Assembly: GCA_947095535.1 (NCBI GenBank)
Contig: OX352774.1
Coordinates: 238,911,825-238,975,824, forward strand
DNA: 64,000 bases
From: Poecilobothrus nobilitatus
Taxonomy: Eukaryota > Arthropoda > Insecta > Diptera > Dolichopodidae
Reading direction: 5' to 3'
Positions 1-12,852 of this stretch are shown here, piece after piece. The position numbers were made by a program, and so were the translations under genes. The notes beneath the pieces were generated by a model. That model made no database searches, was not told the origin of the DNA, and saw only the letters and a program-made list of their open reading frames with translations. Positions within the stretch are counted from its first letter, which is position 1. Every line of letters starts with the position of its first letter.

Positions 1-2465
1 AGACAAAAACAGAAAACAACAAAATCAAAAATAAAATATAAAACAATTTTTATCTCCAAATATTATTCTTTTTAATTTTTACTTTTTCCTAATTTATCTT
101 CTATTAATTACTTGTAAGAAATTTATTATATATGGAATGTATGCAAAGTATTATTTTCATTCCCTGGTATAATATATACATACTTATATTATTATTATCA
201 CGTTACCCATACTCCACATATACAAAGAAAAAAATATTCAGTGTACTCAGTGTACAAATCAAATGAATCAAATGGTTTTATTTTGAATATAGTTTGCTAA
301 TGAGTACACTATATTCTATGTTTTGATTTTATTTCTCTTGAACAAATGAGTACCCAAAATTTTCTCTCGCATATTTACTCAATTTGAGAACTTCAAAATG
401 AGTATACACAACATTTGTTTAAATATGAATGTTTTGAAAGCTATTTCAAATGCATTTGGTTACATGTTTAGTATTTACAATTTACCCAAATTTAAGAAGA
501 ATCTCAACAGATTTTTCTCCAATTTACCCCTCAAGTCCCCATTATCCTCATTTGTTCCATCCCTATCTCATTCCATATAATCACAACTACTTCAAGTACA
601 AAGTATCATATTTCCAGTTTGTCGTTTTAGAATAAAAAAAAAAAAATATTTCGAATATTATTTTGTAACTTTATCACCAAAATAATATGGTATAAATTTA
701 GGTCTTAATTAGTAAAATTTCCTATTATTTTTACTACATATTTGCAATAATAATCTTAAAGAAAATTAATTTATCAGAATTTAGGCAGAAGAAGGGTTAA
801 ATAATTATTTGAATTTCAAAGATATGAAATTGTTATTAAAAATTTTTAAGATTTGTAAATTAGAAAATATTTTCTAGGTTTTTGCGCAATCGTTTAATAA
901 AATCAACCTATTTGTATTAAGTTGTTTCCTGTTGTTCGTTTAAAAATTTAAAATTCAGTTTATTATTATAATAATACAATTGTTTTCAAACTACTTAAAT
1001 ATTAAAAAAGTTTTTAAAAAGTTTTTTTTTTTATTTTTTTCCTTTCATTTTTAATTAAAACTCTTAAACAAATATTACTTTTAAATAGTTTTTTGTTTTC
1101 CTTTTTGCATAATTTTAGGCTGTATTTTTTTTTTGTAAACGTAAAAAATATGTAATGAACTTTTCCGTAAATTCTGTTTTTAAAAAATTTAAAATAAGGT
1201 AAAAACTGAATTAGAAAGTAAAAATTTTAAAAGTTTTTTCACTAAAAAGCCAAAAAAAAGAAAAAATAAAAACAACTAATTCAATTTTATTAATATTTTT
1301 TTGTCCTATATTGAAATGGTATATACTTTTCTCTTTTACGAAATTGGACCTTAAATCATCAAATGTTAAGGGTATTAAATCACTGCTGTTTTGTGGATTT
1401 TTGCAGAACTTTATTTTACATTTATTGCCTTACTTTTATCCTGATGGTGTAATTCTGAAATCTAAATGTGAATATTTAAGTTGTTAGGGACATCTAGCAG
1501 GAAGAAGAGTTTAAGTAGTTTCTTATTGGGTTTTTTAAAGTGGAAATAATATGTTAAAAGAATGTTAAAATATAAATAAAAAACAAAAGTTTGAAGGATC
1601 AAAAGGACAATACTTAATATAACAACCAAAACAAAAAAAAAAAACAAATATTAATTTAAAATCTCTCTTTACATCTTCTACTGGAAAGTAATAAATCTTC
1701 AAAGTTTCAATTTCCTTTTATATCATGTTTGCTTTTTTTATAAATGTAAGATATTTGAAATTACAAGAAAAAAAAAGGCGAAAGTGAGATTTATAAAAGG
1801 ATTTTAAGATTTTTCAAGTTTTTGTTTTTCTAGAAACATTTAAAACAACGTTCAATAAGAGAAATCAAGTCAAATTTAAAAATAATAAGAGCTTTATATT
1901 TTTGATGTCAGCAAAGGTTTTAATCTTAAATTTCATACAAAGGACTATAAAACTATATATTCAAATTTCTTCACATAGAAATGTAGCTTAAATATTCTAT
2001 TTAATAATTTTCCAATTACAAAAAACATGATTCAAAATATCAAATGATAAATTTTTATTTAATTAAATTTAAATTATATTAGAAAAAAATCATAGGATTT
2101 CATGGATAATACATTTAATTTGTTAATAATAATTGCCATTTTAAAAGAAAATCTTTTGACATTTAAACAAGACACATTATATACTTAAGAACGATTTAAA
2201 ATTAAAATACATAATGGTTACATAAGAAATTATCTTCAGATGAAAAAAATAAATCGTTTAAGATGAAAAATTATCGTTTTAAAAGATAGGTATAGCTTGA
2301 TTTTAGAAAGGCATAGATACTAAAACTGAAAAAGTCCGAAATTAATAACAAAAATATCAAAAATTTGAGAAAACAAAAAAATTTGACTGAAAATATAAAT
2401 AAAACTTACATTATTTCGAGATTCTATTTCAAAATCCATTTTTAAATTGTTAAATTATTGTTTTT
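1..2465. other. AT-rich stretch, no gene seen
   Basis: I see no gene here. The stretch is made of A/T-rich low-complexity sequence with many poly-A and poly-T runs. All open frames are short and use AT-rich codons (Phe, Ile, Lys, Asn, Leu). A loose repetition of 'aatgagta(c/t)ac' occurs around 290-405 but has no clear element structure. Confidence 0.6.
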
Positions 2466-3395
2466 AGGAAGCACCACGAAGTTCAAAGAAAAAAATCCTA
2501 CATGACAAAATCCCAAATTACAAAATGTCAAAATCTAAAAATTTCAAAATCCCACAATTTCAAAATCTTTAATTTAAGATTGTGAATTAGGATTTAATAT
2601 GTAATTTAAGATTGTAAATTAGATGGAACTTTAAAGGTGCATTCAAAATCAGTGTCTAAATCAGTTTAGCGAGGGTTTGGGGGCGGCATCCCCATTTTAT
2701 ATTTTTATGAAAAATAAATAATTAAGAGGAACTTCTTAGTTGTTAGTTGTTAACTGCTTGTAGTTAATGTAGGAAGCACCACGAAGTTCAAAGAAAAAAT
2801 ATCCTAAATGACAAAATCCCAAATTTCAAAATCCCAAATTACAAAATGTCAAAATGTAAAAATTTCAAAATCCCACAATTTCAAAATCTTTAATTTAAGA
2901 TTGTGAATTAGGATTTAATGTGTAATTTAAGATTGTAAATTAGATGGAACTTAAAGGTGCATTCAAAATCAGTGTCTAAATCAGTTTAGCGACGGTTTGG
3001 GGGCAGCATCCCCATTTTATATTTTTATTTTTATGTAAAATAAATAATTAAGAGGAACTTCTTAGTTGTTAGTTGTTAACTGCTTGTAGTTAATGTAGGA
3101 AGCACCACGAAGTTCAAAGAAAAAAAATCCTAAATGACAAAATCCCAAATTTCAAAATCCCAAATTACAAAATGTCAAAATGTAAAAATTTCAAAATCCC
3201 ACAATTTCAAAATCTTTAATTTAAGATTGTGAATTATGATTTAATGTGTAATTTAAAATTGTAAATTAGATGGAACTTTAAAGGTGCATTCAAAATCAGT
3301 GTCTAAATCAGTTTAGCGAGGGTTTGGGAGCGGCATCCCTATTTTATATTTTTATTTTTATGTAAAATAAATAATTAAGAGGAACTTCTTAGTTG
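2466..3395 (+). repeat. Three-unit tandem repeat, units of 305 and 326 bp
   Basis: Units begin with 'aggaagcaccacgaagttc' at 2466, 2771 and 3097, so the spacings are 305 and 326 bp. Each unit starts with a short-period block of 'caaaatccca' motifs. It then holds a more G-rich block ('agcgagggtttgggggcggc') and ends in 'aagaggaacttcttagttg'. Unit 1 is shorter because it lacks one 'caaatttcaaaatccc' step and a 'tttttat' step. The units differ at only a few positions, so the duplications look recent compared with the decayed repeats nearby. The G-rich block recurs in decayed form near 9930 and 43925, which ties this array to dispersed family A. No protein is encoded. Confidence 0.9.
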
Positions 3396-3545
3396 GTTAG
3401 AAAATCAGAGTTGTACGCCTTTTCCAGAATACTTCCTTATAATATATCATATAAATCATATAAATGATATTCTGAATTTGAACTAATTTTTAGTTGGTTA
3501 TGAAATCAAGGTTATAATGCTTTTTCTAGAATATTTAGAAAAAGA
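3396..3545 (+). repeat. Dispersed repeat family A, two decayed monomers
   Basis: Two decayed copies of a phrase run on from the tandem array: 'ttagttggttagaaaatcag', then 'ttttccagaat', then 'attctgaatt'. The same phrase recurs near 9885-10255, 19360-19740, 43563-43640 and, reversed, 45200-45515. I call it family A. I do not recognise a named element. Confidence 0.6.
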
Positions 3546-3595
3546 AATACAAATTCAAATTTTGAAAACGTATTATGATAACAAAAGTGCTTTGA

Positions 3596-3670
3596 GATTC
3601 TAGAATTTGAAATTTTGAGATTTTGAATTTTGGGATTTTGAATTTTGGGATTTTAGAATTTCGGTATTTT
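3596..3670 (-). repeat. Short-period repeat, antisense to the 2466-3395 motif
   Basis: The sequence repeats 'gattttgaattttggga' with a period of about 15-16 bp. This is the reverse complement of the 'tcccaaaattcaaaatc' type motif in the tandem array at 2466-3395. A sense and an antisense block of the same motif therefore lie about 0.5 kb apart. Confidence 0.6.
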
Positions 3671-4404
3671 GTATTTGAGGTTTTGTGTCAAACTCTTTTT
3701 TTATCTATTAAAATTGAAGTTCTTAGAATTTTTCTTATTGTACTTACAACCGAATTTTTTTTTTACATTTTTAACATTTTTAACCAAAATCAAATAATTT
3801 TTAAATCTTATTCACGAATATCTTGTTCTTGAATACTTTCCTGCTTTTGTTATGTAATTTATAAATGTTTTTTTTTATTTTTAGTACTTGAACTTCATAA
3901 GTTTTCTAATATTTTTCATTTTTTCTTCCTCCTTTTTGGTTTCGTAGTATAAAACGGACAAATCGGTAGAAATTAAATTTTATATTAAATAAAGAGGAAA
4001 ACTTAATGAAAAAGGTAATAAAGATTAATGGTACTTAAGATTTTACTACCTATACATTCAATCAAAATAGAAAAATATATTTTGATAAGGATATGTGGCA
4101 TTTATAGTTTATAGCTATATGCTATTTTCATAAATTTAAATTTATTTATTTATTTGAGTAATATGTATACTAAACTTTTTTCATAAGTTTTAATTAAACA
4201 TGCACTAAACATAAACTAAAGATAATTTTATATAGATATGCATTCATAAGAGTTCAACATCTCCGATGTATGTGACTGAGAAATATTATAGTAGAAGTAC
4301 ACTTTTTCGATAACAACAAAATTATAAGACAATCTAAAAACAAGGAAGAGTGCACATTTGTGTTGTGTAAACTCTAGGATTTCCATACAATTTATGCTGC
4401 ATAA
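3671..4404. other. AT-rich stretch, no gene seen
   Basis: A/T-rich sequence with 'tatttatttatttg' near 4142 and no reading frame or element that I can support. Confidence 0.5.
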
Positions 4405-4620
4405 ATTTTAATGATCTTTTAGAAAATTTCCAATAACTGACTTAATTAAATTGCTAGATATATTTATATAAATTTTGGAGTTTAATGATAACTACTCCAC
4501 CTCGTTGTACCAAACTAACCAAACTTTGCAGTAGTTATTGCCATAAAACTTTATCATCTTTTAGAAAATGTCAGATGTTTGAGTTAAATTAATTGCCGAG
4601 ATGTTTGACAATTAAATGCC
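4405..4620 (+). repeat. Dispersed repeat family I, first locus
   Basis: The phrase 'atcttttagaaaatttcc' followed by a 'gacttaattaaattgc' step recurs about 145 bp later as 'atcttttagaaaatgtcaga' followed by 'gttaaattaattgccgag'. Between them is 'taactactccacctcgttgt'. All three phrases return in the same order at 21570-21930. This makes it a dispersed repeat with monomers of about 145 bp, much decayed. Confidence 0.5.
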
Positions 4621-6609
4621 GTCACCATCACAAATAAGGATGCGGGCAACGCTCCACGATTGTTATTATATATGGCATGCGTGTTTATACTCTATATAGT
4701 AGTTATATATTTTTTTTTTACATCTAAGCACTAGCAAAGAATTTCTTTATACAAAATTATTGTAAAATTGCGTAATGAGGATAGGATGAGAAGGGAAATA
4801 GGATAATCAGGGAGTTGGCAGGTAAATTAAAAGCAAAAATGATACAGGTTCTTTTTAAAACTTTGTAAATTGAATCCCTTTTTAAAATGTTGTAAATATA
4901 ATGAACCAAATCTATCAGACGGGAACATATTGGATGGAAGTATGTTACACACATTTTAGCGGTTCTCATATTAAATGAGTTTCCAATAACCAGTTTTAAA
5001 CCATCTAGAAATTTTTACTTTGTTGGAAAGGGCATACTTCTAGTCTTTTTATAGTGTTGCATTAAAATTGATTAATATCTCTATTATATTTTGATAAGTT
5101 TTTATAAACATCTATAGCTACATATTCAGTATGCAAAATGTTTGCATAAGAATTAACTTAAATATGTATTAAATATTTTCTTGGCTGATCATTTTGTATT
5201 TCTTTTAATAAGTTACATATTGTTAGAGACATAAAAATAGTATAAACTTTTTAATTGATTTGAAATGAAAGTATAATGGGTTCGAATAGCATTTGTGACT
5301 CAAAATAAAAATAGATAATTTATTGTTATATAATATATTTGATAGAAACGTAATAAACAAATGAATATTATTATTTAATGAGTAAGTCCTATAATGAATT
5401 GGTACTTAAAATGGAATGACAAAAGGCATTTTTAGTTTGAATTTCCAATTAAAAATGACAATAATAATACTTTGAACTTTTATACTCAAACTTTTTACTC
5501 AAAATAGAAATTTATAATAATATTTCATAAAATAAAACTCAAAACTAAATTATTTTTAAAATAACGATAATTTTTATTAAAGTTATTAGGATAAGAAATA
5601 TTAAAATTCCTGATAATAAAATTTTCCTTTTCAGAACACAACACGATTTTTCACAAAAATTTTTACTATTATTTAAATAGTTAAAAGTGTGAAAAATGAA
5701 TCGTCAAAAATTGTGACGTATTTTCTTTTATTGAGTGCTTCCAATTCTGTTTATTTATTTATTTAATTTTTTTTTTGTTATCTCAGAATGAAATTGCAGA
5801 ACAAGGCATCTATTATTTGATAAATTCTTCTAGACAAATTCTGGCGTCTTTTAGTTTTTTCTTTTTCTTATACTTAAATGAATGAAACATTAGTTAATGT
5901 GAGTGTACATTTTAAATGAATCTAAACAAAAAAAGAAAGTAAAAAGACAGAAAATAACTTTTTCTATCATTTTATTTGACTTCATTTTGACTAGAATTAT
6001 TGTTTTTTTTTTTTTTAAATATGCCGACATCATCATCAGCATCATCACCGTCATTATAATTTTTTGTTGTTTAAGAAATGACTTGGTGAATTAAATACAT
6101 ACATCTTCAATTTCTTGAAAATTTCTTTATGTAAGAGATGAATATAAAATGATTATATGTTGAAATTGGTGTAGGAGTAAACTTAATATACATAATAATA
6201 TGTAATATGGAAACTATAAATAAAAAAAATAAAAAATTCCAAAAGATAATATAATGTATGCCTATCACTTTAGAAAATGATGGTTTTTATAATATCATTT
6301 ATCTACTTCACTATTAATAGGAGGGTGAATCTTTGAAAAACATTTATCAGACTTTTTTTTTTATATATTTTTTATATGTATGTATTTTATTAATTCTAAA
6401 AATAGTTTTTTTTTTTTGTTATAAGAAAGAAGAAAATAAACTATTAGTGGATGATAGTTTCACTTTAAATTTAAACATTTTAAGTTGTAAACGAAAAAAA
6501 ATTTTTATAAAAACATGTTTGCATAATTTTATATAATGTTATTTATTATATTATAATTATATAAATGAAGATTTTAAACTTGTATACATAACTAGTACAA
6601 ATACCCTGA
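4621..6609. other. AT-rich stretch, no gene seen
   Basis: No gene recognised. A short island of higher G+C lies at about 4615-4675, and an ATC-rich run lies at about 6028-6055. A partial pol III B-box-like string at 5279-5290 has no A box or tRNA fold around it. The 70-codon minus-strand frame at 4757-4969 has no family signature. Confidence 0.5.
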
Positions 6610-6924
6610 ATATACTTTGCTTTAGGTACATTGTTGAATCCTTTTCAAACATTATATACAGGGCCCAATTTAGCGATGGAAACACTAAGTCCTTTGAAAA
6701 TTTATGAGGGCAACTTATTTAATGGCAATGTTACACCTACATTTGTGAAAATACGAATCTCTGCCAAGGCCTAAATGAAAGTCATCAAAAATTTGCCCTT
6801 CAAAGACGTGTATAGTGTTATAAGATATTCAACGATTTCGGTATAGAATGTTAAAAAAAACCAAGGTATCCTTCAGTAGTAAACTTTGAAAAAGATTAGA
6901 CAATGTACCTAAAGTAAAGTATAT
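6610..6924. mobile_element. MITE with ~39 bp terminal inverted repeats
   Basis: The left end (6610-6649) and the right end (6886-6924) are inverted copies. They share ATATACTTT(G/A)CTTTAGG, then TACATTGT, and a TTTTTCAAA-like inner step, about 39 bp with a few mismatches. The 315 bp between the outer ends holds no open frame. A TA lies at each outer edge, which would suit a Tc1/mariner-type TA target duplication, but the boundary is not certain. This looks like a non-autonomous DNA transposon. I do not recognise the family. Confidence 0.7.
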
Positions 6925-6989
6925 CCTAATGTATTTACAGTGCTTAAAATTTTTCATTTTAAATTAAACTTAGATTTTTCAAGTTCAAA

Positions 6990-7925
6990 TTATGTTTTTT
7001 AGTAAAAGCAGGTTTTTCAGCTTTAATAAAAGCACTTTTAAAGAAAATTAAATTTTTTGAATGTTTTGCCATAGTATTTACCTTTAAAAAGAGTTTTAAT
7101 GAAAGTGGTTTTAAAGAAAATTATTTTATTGCTTGTCAAGATATGTTCCTTAATATTTATATTTTTTTTAAAAAATTGTGAATTTTTTTACTAAAAGGGC
7201 GATTTCGCATCTTAAAGTTGGGTTTGTCAATCTCATATTATATTTTCTAGGGAAATCGAAAATATGCTTTAAAAAAAAAAGGTTTTGCAGTAAATTAATT
7301 TCATTTATCTATTTTAAAAATTATAGTTTTTGGAAAATTGTATATTGACAGTATAATGGCAATTATGCTTGGGTTTTCCATTTCAGTTAATATTTTCTAC
7401 AAAAAGTACGTTTTTCAGTTTCAAAAAAGTGATTATGCGAAAAATCAATTTTTTGACAAGGTATCATCTATTGACTTAAAAATAATATTTTTTTAAAAAT
7501 TGTACATTTTATGACTAAAATAGTAATTTTACGTATTAAATTTAGATTTCTTAACTTACGGCGATATCTTGTTCTAAAAGTACGTTAAGTCTTAAAAAAA
7601 ATGGTTTTGCAGAAAATTAAAATGGCAATTATCACCCCATAAAGTTCGGAATTTCTACTTTGGATGATATTTTCTAGTAAAAATACGTTTTTCTACCTTA
7701 AAAACTTTTTCAGTAAAAGTACGTTTCTCAGCCTTAAAAAACTGGTTTTGCATGAAATTAAATTTTTTCGAATTTTAACCAACCTTAAAAATTATATTTT
7801 TTGGAAAAATGTACTGTTTTTCACTAAAATGACATTAAAATTTCACCTCGGCTTTTTTAACTAAATTAAACCTCGGCTTTTTTAACTAATTTCTATTTTT
7901 TGGTAAAAGTAGCTTTATCAGTTTA
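6990..7925 (+). repeat. Decayed tandem array, ~110-170 bp monomers
   Basis: A phrase recurs with irregular spacing: 'ttttctagtaaaaatacgtttttc', a 'ccttaaaaaa' step, 'ggttttgcag', then 'aaaattaaattttttgaat'. Copies of 'ggttttgca' start near 7282, 7604 and 7746. Copies of 'ttttcta(g/c)' start near 7244, 7393 and 7672. Near the right end a 23 bp direct duplication ('acctcggcttttttaacta') lies at about 7846-7890. The array is too decayed for a firm monomer length. Confidence 0.55.
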
Positions 7926-8859
7926 GAATAAAAACTAAAAAAATTATACCTACCAATTGAGAAGAATGGCGTAACACGTTTGGGGATATGAGCATTAGTT
8001 AAAGGGCTGAGCTACATTGTTATGAAATAAAATTTTTTTTTTTTTCTTTTTTTAAGTTTCTTAGGTTTTTTGATCGATGCACGTTTAAGTTGTGTATTAC
8101 CGACATAAATGGTTATTATGTAACTTTTAAACAAAAACAGTGGAACGACTTAAAATTTTGAAGTTAAAACGACGTAATATGACATGATTCTTACTTTCAA
8201 ATTTATTTCAAAAATTACTAAAAATCTCGGCATGTGCTTTTTTTTTTAGATCCTTTTAATCTTTAAATCACATTTATTTGGAACATAGTCTACGGCGTAT
8301 AAAAATTCCTGGATTTCAGTCAACATTGTAGTTTAGTGTATATCGAATATTTTAGTTTATTATGTATATAACAAGATTATACCACCTTTTTAATATTTTT
8401 ACAGTTCGAATCAAAATAAAAATTTAAAACAGATTTTTAGCTTTAATTAACCATTAATTCAAAGTCTATAATAGGTCCTCATAAATTATAACACAAAACA
8501 TACGATTATTTTCCATTTTTTTTTTTTTTAAGAAAAGGACACAATAGGCATTATTTCAATCCACAAATCAAAATGAACTTTCAAAAGAAAAAAATATAAA
8601 AAAAAAAACAACACTACACAATGAAAGCAATATTTTTTTTTATTTCTTTTGTCCGAGACGACGAAAATGATAGTTATCACAACCAGATGGTATCCTAATG
8701 TGGTAATTTATTTTACGATAAAAATATTAACGTCATTTTTACGATATTTAATGGTTGATGTGATATGATTTTGTATCAAATTAAAAATGTCAAATGATTG
8801 TTCTTTTTAGAACATTTTTTAAAAGAATTTTTCTAAATTACATAATTTTATACTTTTTT
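7926..8859. other. AT-rich stretch, no gene seen
   Basis: A/T-rich sequence with several poly-T and poly-A runs. No gene or clear element edge is visible. Confidence 0.5.
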
Positions 8860-9300
8860 AGTGTTATTTTATCCGTTCGTCTGTTTAAAAACTTGTACAG
8901 CGTTTAAGATGGGCCTATGAATTTCACCATGTAAGCGTCTTATTAAAAAATTAATGTTGTGGAACAACTTTTTTATGTAGGTACTCATTAGGGAGCTCTC
9001 TCAAAATTAAAGTTTGAAAGCAACCTTATTTTTAAAGTTTTATACAAATTCTGCTTAGATAGTCTATCGTCAATTTACAAATGTCAAATGACTGGAACTT
9101 TTTAAGGTTTATATTTAAGATAAGTTTTAAAGCTATTAGGTGTCAAAAATCGAAAAATTGTCTATTTTTAAACAACTGTAACCTAAACACCTGCGGAAAT
9201 TTATCGTTAGTAAGACGTACAAATTGAAACTGGAATATTTTTATATTTTTATATATGTTAACATCATTTTATAATTATACAGGGTTACCCTTAATCTGAA
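8860..9300 (+). mobile_element. Decayed mini-me-like element, family B
   Basis: The stretch holds the family B landmarks in order but decayed. First is 'tatccgttcgtctgttta' with an 'aaaacttgtacagcgttta' step at about 8870. Next is 'gttgtggaacaactttttt' at about 8956. Then comes 'aacctaaacacctgcg' near 9181, and a 'atgttaacatcatttt' then 'acagggttaccc' step near 9256-9290. The better-preserved copy is at 26775-27660. It is non-coding and non-autonomous. Confidence 0.55.
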
Positions 9301-9884
9301 GAAAGAAATCTCTTAATGTTTGACATTTTTTTCTTATAAAAAAAACATTTAAAATATCAAAGTTATCACAACTCTAAAATATTTTTATGATCATTTCAAA
9401 AAGATGCATTTTTCAAAACCTTTTGGTTTTACATACTGCCTTTTATTTTTCTTTATATTTAATAAAAATGTTCTTTAAAATAAAAAAAAATAAAAAAATA
9501 AATGAAAATTACAGAAAATAATTTAAAAAATTAAATTTCTTTAACTTATCAGACAAAGAAAAAAAAAGGACGAACATTTCTTTTGTGTCTGTTAAGATAA
9601 CGCTTGTGCTTATTAATCATACGTATAATACTGTTAAATTAGAATCAAGGAGCAATTAATAATTTTTATGAACAAAAGACTATAATATTAATTTTTATTT
9701 TAAAGAATTTAGCTTAGACTATAAAAAGAATTAAAATGATTAGTAGTCTACCTTTTCAGAGTGTTATTTAAGGTCTTTTTGTCGAAAAAAAAAATTTCGA
9801 ATAGTTCAAAATGTTGAAAAATAAAATGTTTATCATTCACGAAATATATAATATATACATATTATGTAAAAAATATAATGATGG
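9301..9884. other. AT-rich stretch, no gene seen
   Basis: Low-complexity A/T sequence; nothing recognised. Confidence 0.5.
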
Positions 9885-10255
9885 GAGATTTTAGAATTAG
9901 TTATAAAATCTTGGTTTCAATAATTTATTTAGCGGGGATTTGGAGTGCTATATTAAATGCTTTGTTGTTGAATATGTTCATAAAAAAATAACTAGAAGGA
10001 ATTTGGTTTCAAAATCAGAGTTGTGTGGTTTCTAAATCAGTGTTACAATAGATGTTGCTCCTACTATTAAATAGTTTGTTGTTAAAATATACATATCTAC
10101 ATAATTAGGAGGGATTTTAGAGTTAGATTCAAAAACAGGGTATTACCTTTTTCCTGAATATATATATATAATTATGTATATGCGAGATTCTGACTTAGGA
10201 ACGATTTTAAGTTAATTACAATTAATTAGGGTTATTTGCTTTTTCCAAAATTTAT
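9885..10255 (+). repeat. Dispersed repeat family A, several monomers
   Basis: Repeated phrases of the type 'gattttagaattagttataaaatc', 'tttagcggggatttggag', 'ggtttcaaaatcagagtt' and 'tttttcctgaatatatata' form at least three decayed monomers of family A. The phrase around 9930 matches the G-rich block of the 2466-3395 tandem units. Confidence 0.55.
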
Positions 10256-12782
10256 TGTAAAAATATTTATTTTTTTTATACTTACTTTCACATTAGTATA
10301 TACAAAATAATATTAAATGTAGGTACTAAAAAGTAAAAAGAAAAATATTGTAAAAAAAAAACAACAATAATTTTAAATATATTTTTCTCTCAAAATTTTT
10401 TTTTTTCGACATTTTGTTTATTTTCAAAATTTTTCTTTTCAACAATTCGACCCATCCCCCATTATTTATTCATTAGTCAATTATTTTCATCTGCATTCAT
10501 CATATTTATTGCACTTTAAAAGATCATTATAGTATATTTTTAAATATACTTATTTTAATCAGTTTTATGATACGTAGTATAAGTGAGTATTGATTTAAGA
10601 GTGAAAATTGATTTATGAGTTATCTTATAAAAGAGCAGGGAAAATTGGCAATGAATTTGTGGAGCTTTCTTAAAGAATAATTCTGAAGAGGTTGATAAGT
10701 CTAAGAAGTAAAGGAAAGAAATATTTTTTTTAAATTTTTAAACTTCAATTGAAATTTGTACAGACATTACACTTTTTACGGTTTACATAACATACATTTT
10801 TACGAATCGTTTGCTTCAATGTTTTAAAACGATTTGAAAGGCACAAACGAGAAATAAAAACTATAAATACTTTTAGATTATCTGAAATGTGAAACTAATT
10901 TAAAAAAATCTGATTACGACATACCATAAAAATATGTTCCATATTATTAAAGGCTGCACAAAAGAAGTTTTTAATGAAAGTATAAAGCATAGTCTAAACT
11001 ATTGATGTCAGATATAGATTAACATTATATTATTACAGAATAAGAAGTATTATAATATTATAGAAGAAGAAGCATATTGTAAAATTCTTTTAAATTGTAA
11101 AAGTTATGTTTTGTAATTAAACAAATATTTGCCAAAGAAAATTTTAAATCCTAAAAAGTTTCATATCACTATCAATAAACATAAACATAAACTTAAATTT
11201 TAAATTTATATTAAATTACTTATAAATAATATGAAATTAATTAAACCATAATGTAAATCTTCCGAAATTGTAGAAAATGAAAAATATAAATTTCTATTTT
11301 ACTATTATTAAATTTTTCATTTCAAATTAAAGATAAAAAAAAAATGACAAAAATTATAATATACTAAATTTTCTATAAAATGTAACATGATTCTTGTTGC
11401 ACTTATCAAACTTAGTTTTTCTTGCATATTTTTTGGCGTTTTGGTTTTTTTTTTGTGCTTCAGTTATTTTTTTCTATTTTACATTTTCCATATGAATATT
11501 CTGTGGTAATTTATCGTATTCACTACTAAAATACTAATTTTTATTTTTGTTATTTCTGTTCTTTTCTCTGCTTAACATCCGACATAAAAATATAAACATA
11601 ATATATACACACATGTTTGTATTCAGTACCTATATGTATGTTGGTTTCTTTCATTTTATTCTCTTTTTGAAGTGTGAATATTGTAATATGTCACTTTATA
11701 TTTTTCTGTTGAAAATTGTAACTTTAAATTTTTCTATCCATACGTTAACTGTAATATTTTATAAAAAAAAAAAAATATATATAGAAAAAACAACACACAC
11801 AATTACAGTTATCTTGTGTTGCAATTTATTTTCGTGCAGATAGTTTTGTGATTTTAAAATTAGATATGGTGGTTTTAGAACTGATGGTATTTGTCTACTT
11901 AAAAACTATATAAAAAGATAGATGATTCATACAAATGTTAAATTGTGTAAATTTATATAAAAGTTATTTTTAAATTTGTTTTCATTTTATAAATTTACAA
12001 AAACTTTAATTTAAAAAAAAAAAAAAAACAAATAGAAATTACTTTAAAAAATAAGTATATTTTTATATAATATAAAAACCAATATTAAAATCAAATAAAT
12101 TTATCAATAGTTTTTTTTTTTTATTTAATTTTTGTTCATTGTTGAAGGCTATAAGCTAATGCATAAGTAATTAAAAGACGACAACTTAAGTTTCTGCATA
12201 GGTTGAAACATATATGGCGATCTATATAAAAAGAGTTGATCCTAAGCTTCTTTATATTTATTTTCTTATAAGCTTCTTTATATGGTTATATCTACCCTGA
12301 AAGAAAAATTTTTAAAAACTTCTCAAATCTATGCACGGCAGTATCTCAATTTTGAACAAAAAAGCTCCAAGATATTTTCGTCGTTTTTTAGAAAGAGATG
12401 TACAAAATAAATTGTTTAACTCATTCTAAATCTCTATATAAAGCTAATAAATCGCGTTATTTGAAATCTAAAGAGAGAAAACTTATTCAAAATTATTAAT
12501 TAAAAAAATTTAAATTAATATAAAAATTATGAAATTCTTAATAACTTGCCAACAACCTAAACAAGATTAATAAAAATTATATGGATAAATCTAAAGAAGT
12601 TGTTTTAAACCATTTGGAAGGAACAAATAAAGACCTCAATTACTGGTTCCTTCCCTACTGGTTTTTCTTTTTCAAGATATTTTATTGAAAAAGAAATATT
12701 TTCTAGTTGCAAACAAGAATATAGAATTTTATTAACTATTTTTCACAAATTTCAATTAAAATAATTTCATTTTCTTACTTAC
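10256..12782. other. AT-rich stretch, no gene seen
   Basis: No gene recognised. The 98-codon plus-strand frame at 11547-11843 is dominated by Phe, Ile, Tyr and Lys and has no family signature. Poly-A and poly-T runs are frequent. Confidence 0.5.
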
Positions 12783-12852
12783 CTGTCTGTAGACAGAATA
12801 ACTTCGTAAAGAAATTTGTTCCGTAGCCGAATCCATTAAGAAGCTGCAATTC
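12783..12852 (-). CDS. Candidate short exon with consensus donor
   Basis: On the minus strand a run of ten T's is followed by CAACTATGAG, an acceptor-like site. Then come 70 bases ending exactly in CAG|GTAAGTAAG, a near-perfect 5' splice site at 12783/12782. Two of the three frames are open. One starts ELQLLNGFGYG, runs through TNFFTK, and ends in phase 1. The other could start at an ATG at 12857 (MRNCSFLMDS...). The stretch is visibly less A/T-rich than its surroundings, and several codons (GGA, GGC, GCT, ACG) are unusual here. I do not recognise the protein. It could be an exon of a gene whose other exons are outside the window, a 5' exon, or chance. Confidence 0.3.

Noticed and set aside
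2466..3395. CRISPR-like or prokaryotic array
   Set aside because: Units are long, almost wholly identical and lack unique spacers; the setting is clearly eukaryotic.
5279..5290. B-box-like 'ggttcgaatagc'
   Set aside because: No A box, no cloverleaf, and the B box ends wrongly; chance match.
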